From contig NZ_ABCG01000007.1 in NCBI RefSeq assembly GCF_000181515.1, positions 62,001 to 126,000 on the forward strand: DNA of 64,000 nt, written 5' to 3'. The stretch is from Erythrobacter sp. SD-21 (lineage in GTDB: Bacteria; Pseudomonadota; Alphaproteobacteria; Sphingomonadales; Sphingomonadaceae). The translations under genes were made by a program, and so were the position numbers. Numbering within the stretch: the first letter of the stretch is position 1; every line of letters begins with the position of its first letter. The notes beneath the pieces are model-generated. The model was not told the DNA's origin. It saw nothing but the letters and a program-made list of their open reading frames with translations, and ran no database searches. Below are positions 19,227 to 29,869 of the stretch, piece by piece.

Positions 19227-19625
19227 GTGATGCGTATCGGCGAACTGGCGAAAGCAACCGGCACCAAGGCGGAAACCATACGCTACTACGAGCGGGAAGG
19301 GATCCTGCCTGCGGCGGACCGAACAGACAGCAACTATCGTGACTATTCTGACGGACATCTCGCAACGCTGATTTTCGTGCGACGCGCCCGGACACTAGGA
19401 TTCACGATGGCCCAAGTTCGTGAACTGCTCGCCCTGTCTGACCACGAAGACAAACCATGCCGCGATGTGGACCAGCTCGTCCAGCGCCAGTTAGGCGAGG
19501 TCACGCGCAAGATCGCCGATCTGACGTCATTGCAAGACGAACTCCAGCACATGCTGCGATCATGCCAGGCAGACCGCATTGGTGAATGTCGGATCGTCGA
19601 AAGTCTGGCGCGGCCATTGCGGTGA
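19227..19625 (+). CDS. MerR-family regulator, CadR/PbrR-like
   Basis: A 132-residue regulator (GTG at 19227, or ATG at 19230). The N-terminal winged helix (RIGELAKATGTKAETIRYYERE) is standard. A dimer helix follows, with Cys78 in KPCRDVD and a C-terminal loop with Cys113 and Cys121 (SCQADRIGEC). This three-Cys pattern is the Cd/Pb-sensing type (CadR/PbrR) rather than CueR or ZntR. It is divergent from the CDF transporter and its operator lies directly before its start codon, so the message has almost no leader or the repressor sits on its own start site. Confidence 0.9.
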   Translation: MMRIGELAKATGTKAETIRYYEREGILPAADRTDSNYRDYSDGHLATLIFVRRARTLGFTMAQVRELLALSDHEDKPCRDVDQLVQRQLGEVTRKIADLTSLQDELQHMLRSCQADRIGECRIVESLARPLR

Positions 19626-19776
19626 TGGGGACTTCACTGAAGTCAGTTTGCGGCGCACAGCAGACCCTACACTTGCATCGGTCGCAACTAGGCGGAGAAG
19701 GAATGCGGGTTGCTATACGAGGTACAATTCCAGAGCATCCGTAGCCCACCTTACAGTCTTAGCGAGTTAAATTTAT

Positions 19777-19805
19777 CATTCGAATCCTTCCGCCGGATTC
19801 GAATG
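19777..19805. repeat. 11-bp perfect inverted repeat between merR and integrase
   Basis: CATTCGAATCC (19777-19787) and GGATTCGAATG (19795-19805) are exact reverse complements around a 7-nt loop. The site lies in the 278-bp gene-free stretch between convergent merR and the integrase gene. It could act as a bidirectional transcription stop, though no clear T-run follows on either side, or as a protein-binding or tRNA-T-arm-like site, because TTCGAATCC resembles a T-loop. A weaker GACTTC/GAAGTC hairpin lies at 19630-19644 just after merR. Confidence 0.6.
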
Positions 19806-19903
19806 CGCTAACAGCGAATTCTAGGCCGAGGCTCCGCACAAGGTTTGCTCATTGTCGATGGGTTACGACGACGATCATTCGCGCGAAGCCCGATACAGCT
19901 AGT

Positions 19904-21079
19904 CTACTGTTCAAGCACGAGTGTAGACAGTGCATCCTCTGAATCATCGTGCACTAGGTGCCCATAATGCTTCTCGATCATGGCGACGCTCGTGCCCGAT
20001 AACTGTGCAACGGTGAGTATAGGAAGGCGAGCGCGGATGAGGTCCGTAATCACGCTATGTCGAAGCGTATAAGCACAAACGGCAATCGGCAGATTGGCTG
20101 CTTTGGTCGCCTCTTTGATAGGGCGCTTCCATGAGTCCTTAGCCCAAGCCTTACCGCTCGATCGAACAAAGATGTAAGAGGCGGGTGGCTTTTGCTCGAC
20201 TTGTTCGGCGAAGAAATCTGCCGTGTCTTTGGGCAGGGAAATCTGACGAGACCTATCATTCTTGTCTTTGCCAACGATCAAGGAACGGGTGCGCTGATCA
20301 AATTCGCGCGCAGTCAGAGCTGCGAGCGCACCGGGCCGAAGTGGCAACAAACATAGCCCCTTCACGAAAGGTCGCGCCTCATCGCTGACGGCATCGATTA
20401 GCCGCTTGCGCTCAACCCGGTCCAGATAAAGATCACGAGGCTTGCCGGCGCCCTTGAAGGGTTTTAACGCTTCTTGCCAAGCGGCATCACTGCCTGGTCT
20501 ACCGGGCTCCAGCACTTGCCTTAGTGCTGCCCGCAAGGGAACCATATCCCGGTTGACGGTCGACTTAGCTCGTTCCTTCCATCGCTTCTCTCCAGTTTTG
20601 CTCCGGCTGACCAGTGCGGGCGCCTGTTCCAGTCGCTTGCGCCAACTCCGCAAATGGTGTCGGCGCAGTTTTTCGAGCTTCACCTTGGCGATGGGATCGC
20701 AATAGACATGCCGTCGAAAAACGCCTTCGGCAATCGATCCGGGCTTTTGCTCCAGGTAAGCTTCGCAGGCATCCCTCACCGTCACCATGCTGCGGGCAAG
20801 TTCGCCGCCAGATTCGACGGTGGCAGCCCATACCTCTGCGTCAGCCTTCGCCTGTCTAAAAACATCATGACCTGACAAGGTGCCATAATCGCCGAGCCGC
20901 TTTCGCTTATTGCGATTATTATCCGCGTCATAAAACCTGGCGAACCACGTGCCGCCAGCCGTCTTCTTCGACGGCCGATAACCGAGGTAAACGCCTTGGC
21001 GTAGACGATGCCAATGCGGTTCATCGCCCGCTTTTGGTTTCAACTTTTCACGATCCCCGATGCGGCTCAAATCTGGCAT
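19904..21079 (-). CDS. int: Tyrosine recombinase (site-specific integrase)
   Basis: A 391-residue integrase. The N-terminal arm-binding and SAM-like core-binding domains (about 1-200) lead to a catalytic domain with Arg248 (LLPLRPGALAAL), Lys271/273, the R-H pair at 340-341 (YTLRHSVITD) and the nucleophile Tyr372 (MIEKHYGHL). The box-II His that usually precedes LRH is Tyr here. Located 134 bp from a tRNA-Val 3' fragment, it is very likely the enzyme that inserted the metal island. Two copies of CATGAAAAA (21102-21110, 21113-21121) lie just upstream and could be arm-type sites. Confidence 0.88.
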   Translation of the reverse strand: MPDLSRIGDREKLKPKAGDEPHWHRLRQGVYLGYRPSKKTAGGTWFARFYDADNNRNKRKRLGDYGTLSGHDVFRQAKADAEVWAATVESGGELARSMVTVRDACEAYLEQKPGSIAEGVFRRHVYCDPIAKVKLEKLRRHHLRSWRKRLEQAPALVSRSKTGEKRWKERAKSTVNRDMVPLRAALRQVLEPGRPGSDAAWQEALKPFKGAGKPRDLYLDRVERKRLIDAVSDEARPFVKGLCLLPLRPGALAALTAREFDQRTRSLIVGKDKNDRSRQISLPKDTADFFAEQVEQKPPASYIFVRSSGKAWAKDSWKRPIKEATKAANLPIAVCAYTLRHSVITDLIRARLPILTVAQLSGTSVAMIEKHYGHLVHDDSEDALSTLVLEQ

Positions 21080-21212
21080 TCGGAATCGCTATCCTAAAAT
21101 CCATGAAAAAAACATGAAAAACTTGGGTGGGCAGCGGCGAACACCCGCGGGCATCAAGCTTTGTTTTTATTAGGTTTTATGCTTTTCGAAAACCGCAGAT
21201 TCCCGTCATTCC

Positions 21213-21262
21213 CACCCTTCACACGGGTGGGGTCGCAAGTTCAATCCTTGCCGCGCCCACCA
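21213..21262 (+). other. Partial tRNA-Val(CAC), 3' half: probable attachment site
   Basis: The 50 nt contain an anticodon arm (CACCC, loop TTCACAC with anticodon CAC at 21220-21222, GGGTG), a 5-nt variable loop, a T-arm (GCAAG, TTCAATC, CTTGC), the 3' acceptor strand CGCGCCC, discriminator A and encoded CCA. Everything 5' of the anticodon stem is missing: the preceding bases do not form a D-arm. This is the classic 3' tRNA fragment left at one end of an integrated element, with the integrase beside it. The intact gene should lie beyond the left edge of the window. Confidence 0.85.
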
Positions 21263-21355
21263 TTGCTTTCTTCGACATCATGCTCGCGCTGCCTGTCCTT
21301 TGGGCCGGGTAGTGTGATGCGCTGCCTGCCCAGAAGTCCCTGTCGAAACGCAAAC

Positions 21356-21386
21356 CGGGCGACCATCTGGAGTGGATGGCCGCCCG
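21356..21386. terminator. Bidirectional hairpin terminator after the RTX gene
   Basis: CGGGCG-A-CCATC (21356-21367) and GATGG-C-CGCCCG (21375-21386) form an 11-bp stem with one A-C mismatch and a 7-nt loop. TTTGTTCGTTCGTTT follows on the plus strand and GGTTTGCGTTT on the minus strand. The stem begins 22 bp past the RTX gene stop, so it most likely ends that transcript. Confidence 0.7.
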
Positions 21387-21407
21387 TTTGTTCGTTCGTT
21401 TCCCGGC

Positions 21408-24400
21408 CTAGAGCACGAAGTCCGCAACCGTCAGGTCGGTGAGATTGTCGACCTTGATGAGGAAGTCGGCGGCGCCGTCGCCGTCGATATCGCCCACCAC
21501 GATCAGGCCGTTCTCGCCCGCATAGGCGCGCAGTTCGCCCGCCGTGCCCGAGAAAGCCGCATCGCCGATGAAGGTGAAGGCATCGTCGCTGCCACCCGAA
21601 ATCGCGTCGATGGCCGAGAGGTCGATGAGATCGCCCTCGGCGCTCGAGAAGTCGATGATCGTGTCGGCGACGCTCGCAAACTTGCCGCTATGGCCCGATT
21701 GGGTGAAGCTGAAGGTGTCCGCTCCCTCGCCGCCGGTCATGGTGTCGACACCCCAGCCGCCGATCAGCACGTCGTTGCCGGTGCCGCCGAACAGGGTGTC
21801 GTTGCCCGCACCGCCGTTGACGGTGTCGTTGTCCGCACCGCCGTCGAGCGTGTCGTTGCCCTTGTTGCCCTGAACGAGGTCGTCCCCGCCATCGCCGTTG
21901 ACGACATCGTCGCCCGCCTGGCCGAAGAGCAGGTCGTTGTCATCGCCGCCGTGGAGCGTGTCTGCATCGTTTCCGCCATAGAGGCGGTCGGTGCCCGCAT
22001 CGCCCCAGAGCGTGTCGAGGCCCGTGCCGCCCAGCAGCGCGTCGCCACCATTGCCGCCGACAAGCGTATCGTCCCCGGCGTCGCCGCGGATGGTGTCCCA
22101 GCTGGCCTGGCCGTAGAGCGTGTCGTTGCCTTCCTCGCCGATGAGCAGGTCGTTGCCGATGCCGCCATAGACGGTGTCTGCCGCGCCGCCGCCATAGATC
22201 TGGTTGGCATCGTTGCTACCGGTCAGGATGTCGGCGAAGGCCGAGCCGACGAGGTATTCAATCGAAGCGAGCGTGTCCACGCCGGCGCCGATCGTGTCCT
22301 GGGCAGCGGCATCCAACAGGTCGACCGTGACGCCCGCGACCGCGTTCGCATAGTTCGCCGTGTCGTTGCCGTTCCCGCCATCGAGCAAATCGTCGCCCGC
22401 GCCGCTGTGAAGCATATCGAAACCAGCCCCGCCATAGAGGCTGTCGTTGCCGATTACCGCGTAGAGGATGTCGTTGCCGAAGCCGCCGAAGAGTGTGTCC
22501 ATACTCCCCTCGAAGGCCTCTTCGTCTGCTTGATCGGCGAAAAGCGTATCCGCGCCGTCCATACCGTGAAGCGTATCGCCGCCAGCGCCGCCTTCGATGA
22601 TGTTGGCGAGCGCATTACCGGTCAGGACCACACCGCTAGACGAACCGAGGTTTACCAGGTTCTCCAGATTGTCGCTGAGGGTGTAGTCGAAATACACGCG
22701 GACCGTGTCGGTTCCGCCGCCGATCTCCTCGAATACGACCGTATTGCGCTGGACCTGATAGTAGTCATCGCCAAGGCCGCCTTCGAGGGTCGCATCGTCC
22801 CCGCCGGAAATGCAATCGTCATTCGCGGTCCCGGTTACCGTACCGCCACCGTAGTAGGAGACCGCTTCGATATTGGCATCCATCGCGTAATCGAAGTCGA
22901 CGCTACCGAATGCGATCATGTCATAGCCGCCATCGTCCTCCTCGACGATCGTGAAGCCGTCTTCGGTGACGGAATAATAGTCGTTCCCGCGACCTCCGGT
23001 GACGGTATCGTTGCCGTCGATATTGTAGAAGCTCTCATCGCCATCGGTCCCGGTAACGCTCTGGGCGCTAATCCCGTCCAGGTAATAGGCTTGGATACCG
23101 GTGCCCAGGACGTAGGTCGATGCCGTGCTGCGGATCGTATTTCCGGAAAGGCCTTCACCCGCATAGCTGGATGCGATCACGACATCGCTTTCGTCGTCGA
23201 CATAGAAAGTCGCCTCCGCAGCAGTGTCGCTTGCGTCCATGATGTCCGCGCCGGCCCCGCCGTCGATGATCAGTTCCAGGTCGCCGTCGTGAACGGTAAT
23301 CGTGTCGTCGCCCTCTCCGCCATCGATTACGACCTCCCCAATGGCCTCACCCAGATAGGCTTCGATGGTGTCTGCACCGCCATGGCCGAAAATTTCGCCC
23401 TCGTCGGCGCCGGTGACGGTAATGTCGTTGGCGAGATCGTTGCCCTCGTAGGTGAAGGCCGTGTCGGTCACAGCTTCGAGGTTCTCGACATTGGCGTCCA
23501 GCGCATATTGCGAAGCGGTGGCGATGACGCGATCGGTGCCTTCGTCGACGCCTTCGCTCACCACGTCATTCGCATCGTCGACATGGTAGGTGTCATCGCC
23601 GAGGCCGCCGACGAGCCTATCTGCTCCCGCACCGCCGTCGAGCGTGTCGTTGTTGGCGCTGCCGGTGATGACATTGACCGCGGAGTTGCCGGTAAGGGCA
23701 TAATCGCCGGAATCGTCGCCTGCGGTCAGGTTCTCGACATGGCCGTCATCGCTCAGGTTCACGGTGGTGATCGTAGTGACGATCGTGTCATTCCCTTCGC
23801 CCTCGTATTCGGTGACTATGTCACCGACATTGTCGAGGTAGTAGGTGTCGTCGCCCTGGCCGCCGATCAGCTCATCCGCCCCGGCCCCGCCGTCGAGGGT
23901 ATCATTGTCGCGCTCGCCGATGATGGTGTTGTCGAGATCGTTGCCGGTCAGCACGGTGCCGTCGCTGTCCGTCCAGTCCAGCACGAGGATTTCGGTGTTA
24001 GCCGTCAGCGTGTAGCTGAAAAGGACATAGACGGTGTCGATGCCCTCGTCGGCCTCCTCGACAACCGTGACGCCGGAGAAATCAAGGTAGTATTCGTCGT
24101 CCCCGTCGCCTCCTTCGAGGGTGGCGATTCCTTCCGCATAAAGTGAATTGGCGAGTTCGTTGCCGGTAAGCGTGACGCCCTCTGCCGCGATCCCCCACTC
24201 GACGTTCGCGCAGAGGGTGTAGTCGACGAATGCGTGGATCACATCGTCGCCTTCGCCTTCCTCCTCGGTTACGAAGTCCAGCGCGTCGTCGACCGTGTAG
24301 TAATCGTCGCCCGCACCGGCGATCATCGCGTCGGCGCCAGTACCGCCATCGAGCGTATCCGCACCGGCCCCGCCGACGAGCAGGTCGTCTCCGGCATCGC

Positions 24401-27209
24401 CATATATTTCGTTGATCGTCTCCGAACTCGCGCCGCCATAGATCTGGTCGTTGTCGTCGCCGCCGTAGAGAGTGTTCCGGGTCGAATAGCCGACCGCGGA
24501 GAGACCATAGATGATGTCGTCGCCGGATCCGCCGTCCGCATAACCACCGTAGTGCGACGTGATGCTGGTTTCCGGAGCATGGAGCGTGAGTAAGTCGTCG
24601 CCCCCGTATCCCAGGAGGCCGGCATAGCCCCACTGGTCGGAGGTATAGGCCGTGATCTCGTTGGCGAGATCGTTGCCGTAGTAGGACGCTTCCTGCGTGT
24701 CGTAGGCGACGAGGTTCTCGACGTTGTCGGCAAGGGTGTAGCCGAAATTGTCGACATGAACCGTCTCGGTGCCGCCAAGGTCTTCCTCGACGATTTCATC
24801 GTTGCGATTGTCGACGTAGTAGGTGTCGTCGCCAAGCCCGCCGACCATGGTGTCCGCGCCTTCGCCTCCGTCGATCGTATCTTCATTGTCGCTGCCGGTA
24901 ATGGTGTTGGCGAGCGCGTTGCCGGTCAGCACGTAGGCCGAGGCGTTGTCACCCGCGGTCAGAATCTCGAGATGGTCACCCAGCGTGTAGGTTGCCAGCG
25001 TGGTCTCCACGGTGTCGGTGCCTTCGCCATCAAGCTCGGTGATCGTGTCGTTGGCATCGTCGACCCTGTAGGTGTCGTTCCCGGCGCCGCCGGTCATGTC
25101 GTCCGCGCCCGTGCCGCCGTCGAGCAGGTCGTCGCCATTGCCGCCAACGAGCGTGTCGTCGCCGCTGCCGCCGATCAGATTGTTGATGGTCTCTGCAGCA
25201 GTGCCGCCGTAAATGACGTCGTTATTGTCACCGCCGCTCAAGTAATTGGAAATGGCGACTCCAACGAGCGAAGCGCCGTGGAGCGTGTCTTCACCAATTC
25301 CGCCAAAGCCGTTTACCTGATAGGCATTGGTGGCGGATTCGGCTGCGATGAAGCGGATGACATCGTCACCGCCGAGGCCGTAGATGTCTGCCTGGCCATA
25401 ATCGACCGAGCCATAGGAAGTGATCTCGTTGTCGAGTTCGTTGCCCTGATACGACGATTCCTGCGAATCGTACGCCACGAGGTTTTCGACGTTTGCCCCG
25501 AGCGTGTAACCGCCAAGCCCGGTGTGGACCGTGTCCGTACCTGCGTCGGCATCTTCGGAGACGGTGTCGCCTGCGTCGTCGACATAATAGGTATCGTCGC
25601 CGGTGCCGCCGAGCATGGAGTCGTCGCCAGCCCCTCCGACAAGCGTATCGCTACCGCCAAGGCCAACCAGCAAGTCGTTGCTCGAGCCGCCGGTTATGAC
25701 ATTGTTTTCGTCGTTGCCGGTCAGGAGATAGGCCTGCACCGTCTCGCCGGCGGTCAGGTTCTCGACATGCACGCTCAGCATGTAACTCTGGACTTCGGTA
25801 ATGACCTCGTCGGCGCCGGCGCCCGCCTGCTCTGTGACGAAGTCCGATGCGTTGTCGACACGATAGGTATCGTTGCCGGCACCGCCGGCCATGGTGTCGG
25901 CACCGGCGCCGCCGTCCAGGATATCGTCGCCGTCGCCGCCATTGAGACTGTCGCCGTTCGCGCTGCCCGTGATGACATTGTCGAGCGCGTTGCCGGACAG
26001 GGCATAGGCGGAGGAATCGTCGCCTGCGGACAGGTCCTCGACATTGCCGGTGAGTGCATAGGTGGCCAGCGTGGTCACCACGTGGTCGGTGCCCTCGTCG
26101 GCAAGCTCGGTAACCGTGTCACCGGCATTGTCGACGTAGTAGGTGTCGTCGCCCGTGCCGCCGGCCATGGCGTCGGCCCCGGCACCGCCGTCGATGCTAT
26201 CGTCGCCGCCCAGGCCAAAGATCGTGTCGTCGCCGGACCCGCCATCGAGGACATTGGCCTCGTCGTTGCCGGTGATGGTATCGGCATAGGTCGATCCGAC
26301 CGCGTTCTCGATCACCACGCCGTTAGCGATGGTGTAGCCGCCATAGACGACGCCCGCCCCGCTGCTGCCGTCCTGGTAGCTGAGCCAGCCGCCGCCGCCG
26401 ACTTCGTTGAGCAGCGTTGCTGCGCGCAGGTCGATCGTGGTCCCGCCGTCGCTCAGTTCGGCGCTAATCGTATCGGTGCCGCTGACGTCCCAGATGCATT
26501 CGAAGGCCTGCGTACCGGTGCTGGGCGGGAGGTAATAGACATCGTCACCTGTCGCGGTCGTCATGTTTGCGCCGTAGATCGCCTGGATGGCCGCGATGTC
26601 GAAGGCCATGGGCGTGGCCGCGTAGCCGATGTTCGAATAGCCGCTTGCGTAGTCGGGGTTCTGGAACACATAGGCCATCACCGAATAGAGGCCGGTGCTG
26701 AGATTGTTGTCGCCCGGATCGTTCGACCCACTCACCCCAGGGAAGGGGCCGTCGCCATCGGTTTCGAAGGTGTGGTTGAGGCCAAGCGCGTGGCCGATTT
26801 CGTGGAGGAAGGTGTAAAGGCCATAACCGCCTTCCACATTGGTGGCGGTGTTGACGTAATAGGCGTTGTACGCCCCGCCCGGACCACCCGGCGTATAGTG
26901 ATAGGCGCCATAGCCGTAGTTCTGGCCGGAGACGATGTATTCGGTCCAGTCAGGGTTTTCGGAAGGGTCGCTCGCCTCCTGAAAGGTTATATTGGCCACG
27001 GCCGACCAGCGATCGATCGCAAGACGGAACATGTCGTCCGAATTGGTTGCTTCCCAGCCGCCGATGGTCGGGTTGCCGTAGGCATCGAGCGTCGCATCGT
27101 CGTCCGAGAGGTAATAGAGGATCGTGCCCCGGTAATAGGTCCCGTAGATAAGGGTGCGGAGATACTCGTTGGTGATCCCGCTCTCGTCAAAATACCGTGC
27201 ATTGGCCAT
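21408..27209 (-). CDS. Giant RTX protein with N-terminal M10-type metalloprotease domain
   Basis: A 1933-residue secreted protein. Residues 136-146 read HEIGHALGLNH, the metzincin zinc site, with the Met-turn SVMAY at 176-180, so the first ~230 residues are a serralysin-like M10 peptidase. Many GGxGxDxLx nonapeptide RTX blocks follow (for example DGGSGDDTIFGLGGDDSI), alternating with modules of the DDTYYVDNAGD...VENL type. The C-terminus (LTDLTVADFVL) is a type I secretion signal. Calcium-dependent folding outside the cell is expected. There is no N-terminal signal peptide, as normal for T1SS cargo, and no T1SS transporter genes lie in the window. The long reading frames on the opposite strand are codon-bias shadows. 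Confidence 0.9.
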   Translation of the reverse strand: MANARYFDESGITNEYLRTLIYGTYYRGTILYYLSDDDATLDAYGNPTIGGWEATNSDDMFRLAIDRWSAVANITFQEASDPSENPDWTEYIVSGQNYGYGAYHYTPGGPGGAYNAYYVNTATNVEGGYGLYTFLHEIGHALGLNHTFETDGDGPFPGVSGSNDPGDNNLSTGLYSVMAYVFQNPDYASGYSNIGYAATPMAFDIAAIQAIYGANMTTATGDDVYYLPPSTGTQAFECIWDVSGTDTISAELSDGGTTIDLRAATLLNEVGGGGWLSYQDGSSGAGVVYGGYTIANGVVIENAVGSTYADTITGNDEANVLDGGSGDDTIFGLGGDDSIDGGAGADAMAGGTGDDTYYVDNAGDTVTELADEGTDHVVTTLATYALTGNVEDLSAGDDSSAYALSGNALDNVITGSANGDSLNGGDGDDILDGGAGADTMAGGAGNDTYRVDNASDFVTEQAGAGADEVITEVQSYMLSVHVENLTAGETVQAYLLTGNDENNVITGGSSNDLLVGLGGSDTLVGGAGDDSMLGGTGDDTYYVDDAGDTVSEDADAGTDTVHTGLGGYTLGANVENLVAYDSQESSYQGNELDNEITSYGSVDYGQADIYGLGGDDVIRFIAAESATNAYQVNGFGGIGEDTLHGASLVGVAISNYLSGGDNNDVIYGGTAAETINNLIGGSGDDTLVGGNGDDLLDGGTGADDMTGGAGNDTYRVDDANDTITELDGEGTDTVETTLATYTLGDHLEILTAGDNASAYVLTGNALANTITGSDNEDTIDGGEGADTMVGGLGDDTYYVDNRNDEIVEEDLGGTETVHVDNFGYTLADNVENLVAYDTQEASYYGNDLANEITAYTSDQWGYAGLLGYGGDDLLTLHAPETSITSHYGGYADGGSGDDIIYGLSAVGYSTRNTLYGGDDNDQIYGGASSETINEIYGDAGDDLLVGGAGADTLDGGTGADAMIAGAGDDYYTVDDALDFVTEEEGEGDDVIHAFVDYTLCANVEWGIAAEGVTLTGNELANSLYAEGIATLEGGDGDDEYYLDFSGVTVVEEADEGIDTVYVLFSYTLTANTEILVLDWTDSDGTVLTGNDLDNTIIGERDNDTLDGGAGADELIGGQGDDTYYLDNVGDIVTEYEGEGNDTIVTTITTVNLSDDGHVENLTAGDDSGDYALTGNSAVNVITGSANNDTLDGGAGADRLVGGLGDDTYHVDDANDVVSEGVDEGTDRVIATASQYALDANVENLEAVTDTAFTYEGNDLANDITVTGADEGEIFGHGGADTIEAYLGEAIGEVVIDGGEGDDTITVHDGDLELIIDGGAGADIMDASDTAAEATFYVDDESDVVIASSYAGEGLSGNTIRSTASTYVLGTGIQAYYLDGISAQSVTGTDGDESFYNIDGNDTVTGGRGNDYYSVTEDGFTIVEEDDGGYDMIAFGSVDFDYAMDANIEAVSYYGGGTVTGTANDDCISGGDDATLEGGLGDDYYQVQRNTVVFEEIGGGTDTVRVYFDYTLSDNLENLVNLGSSSGVVLTGNALANIIEGGAGGDTLHGMDGADTLFADQADEEAFEGSMDTLFGGFGNDILYAVIGNDSLYGGAGFDMLHSGAGDDLLDGGNGNDTANYANAVAGVTVDLLDAAAQDTIGAGVDTLASIEYLVGSAFADILTGSNDANQIYGGGAADTVYGGIGNDLLIGEEGNDTLYGQASWDTIRGDAGDDTLVGGNGGDALLGGTGLDTLWGDAGTDRLYGGNDADTLHGGDDNDLLFGQAGDDVVNGDGGDDLVQGNKGNDTLDGGADNDTVNGGAGNDTLFGGTGNDVLIGGWGVDTMTGGEGADTFSFTQSGHSGKFASVADTIIDFSSAEGDLIDLSAIDAISGGSDDAFTFIGDAAFSGTAGELRAYAGENGLIVVGDIDGDGAADFLIKVDNLTDLTVADFVL

Positions 27210-27590
27210 AATTTTTTTGGCGTCCCGTCTTCACTATGGCGAAACGACCAGCAAGGTGCGCAGGAGGAGGGCCGGCATTCCGCCGGCATCACACAAACTG
27301 CTAGGCCGCATACACGCGTGGCGCGCGGCATGACCCCGAAGATCGATCCCTAAAGTCCCCCGCATGCACGCGATTGCGCTTACGGGCCCGTCAGCTACCC
27401 ATAGAAGTTCAAGGGTAAGCAGGCTGTAAACGAAACTTGGATTTTTCGTGGATTCTGCCCAAGCCAACGGCGCCATCGCGCGTCGGCACCGCCGGTCAAA
27501 AGCGAAAGCAGTCGCCGCCTACAAATCCGCCGGCCCTGGTTTTCCGATCCGGGAAGGTCGATGCGTAAAGAGCCTTCTTCGTGGCCCGGG
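27210..27590. other. Gene-free spacer between purA and the RTX gene
   Basis: No credible reading frame is found on either strand in these 381 bp. It must hold the 3' end of the purA transcript and the RTX gene's promoter. I could not pick a convincing -35/-10 pair. A poly-A tract (CCAAAAAAATT on the minus strand) directly precedes the RTX start codon where a ribosome site would be expected, and no purine-rich Shine-Dalgarno is seen. Confidence 0.6.
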
Positions 27591-28907
<1,317 letters not shown>

Positions 28908-29004
28908 TCAAACGCGCGCGGAACTAGGCTCATATGCAGCACGGGGCAAGGCGCAAACCGGAAACTTCGCGCCACTTCTCCATTGGTGTTGCAAAGGAGA
29001 CCTT

Positions 29005-29823
29005 ATGACCGACTACCCCACTCTCAACCTCAACGACGGCCGCCAGATTCCCCAGCTCGGCTTCGGCACTTGGCAGATGGAAGAGGAGGATGCGCCGCAA
29101 GCCGTATCCACCGCTATCGATGTCGGCTACTGGCTGATCGATACGGCGGCGATCTACGGCAATGAAAAAGGGGTCGGGAAAGGCGTCGGCGAATGGTCCG
29201 ATATCTTCCTGCAGACCAAGATCTGGAACGACAGCCAAGGTTACGACCGCACCCTGCGCGCAGCGGAAAAATGCCTCGAACGGCTGGGCCGCGAGCACGT
29301 CGACATGCTGCTGATCCACTGGCCTTGCCCCGAGAAGGACCAGTTCGTGGACACCTGGAAAGCGCTGATCGAACTGCGCGATGCGGGCAAGGCCAAGTCC
29401 ATCGGCGTATCCAATTTCCGGGAGGAAGACCTGAAGCGTATCATCGACGAGACCGGTGTGACTCCCGCGCTCAACCAGATCGAACTGCATCCCAGTTTCC
29501 AGCAGCGCGACATGCGCAAGGTGCACGAGGACCTTGGCATCGTAACGCAGAGCTGGTCGCCGCTTGGCCAAGGCAAGGGCATGTCCAACGAGGTGATCGA
29601 AGCGATTGCGGAGGAGACCGGCCAGCCGGAGACTGCCGTGATCCTGCGCTGGCATATCCAGCACGGGCTTTGCCCCATCCCAAAAGCGTCCAGCCGCGAT
29701 CATATCGAGGCGAACTTCAAGGCGCTGTCCTTCGAACTGTCGGACGAGCAGATGGGGCGGATCGACGCGCTCGACGATCCCAAGGGCCGGATGGGGCCCG
29801 ACCCGGCCGACTTCAACGGATAA
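29005..29823 (+). CDS. Aldo/keto reductase (2,5-diketo-gluconate reductase type)
   Basis: A 272-residue (alpha/beta)8 NADPH oxidoreductase. The catalytic tetrad is present: Asp46, Tyr51 (DTAAIYGNE), Lys72 (QTKIW) and His105 (LLIHWP). The cofactor motif IPKASSRDHIEANF is near the C-terminus. An AAAGGAGA site 5 nt before the ATG at 29005 rules out the longer frame that overlaps purA. It reduces small aldehydes or ketones; the exact substrate cannot be told. It is divergent from purA and 46 bp upstream of trhO on the same strand. Confidence 0.92.
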   Translation: MTDYPTLNLNDGRQIPQLGFGTWQMEEEDAPQAVSTAIDVGYWLIDTAAIYGNEKGVGKGVGEWSDIFLQTKIWNDSQGYDRTLRAAEKCLERLGREHVDMLLIHWPCPEKDQFVDTWKALIELRDAGKAKSIGVSNFREEDLKRIIDETGVTPALNQIELHPSFQQRDMRKVHEDLGIVTQSWSPLGQGKGMSNEVIEAIAEETGQPETAVILRWHIQHGLCPIPKASSRDHIEANFKALSFELSDEQMGRIDALDDPKGRMGPDPADFNG

Positions 29824-29869
29824 GAACCGGGATGCATGAGGCGCGTTGGGCTGCTATCGGCGCGCCATC

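Larger units (their letters stand above)
1..21262. mobile_element. Integrated metal-resistance island (right part)
   Basis: The tRNA-Val 3' fragment on the plus strand, with the integrase immediately inside it, implies that the element extends leftward to an intact tRNA-Val gene outside the window. Everything from 1 to 21,262 (PQQ dehydrogenase end, sulfide module, cus-like and czc-like efflux, CDF/MerR module, integrase) would then be cargo. The cargo is coherent for metal stress. No conjugation, replication or relaxase genes are visible here. The left boundary and total size are unknown. Confidence 0.7.

Noticed and set aside
21372-27353. Two very long reading frames (about 920 and 865 codons) on the strand opposite the RTX gene
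   Set aside because: They are the periodic antisense image of a repetitive GC-rich gene; the Val/Ala/Asp-only composition, absence of domains and lack of ribosome sites show they are not genes.
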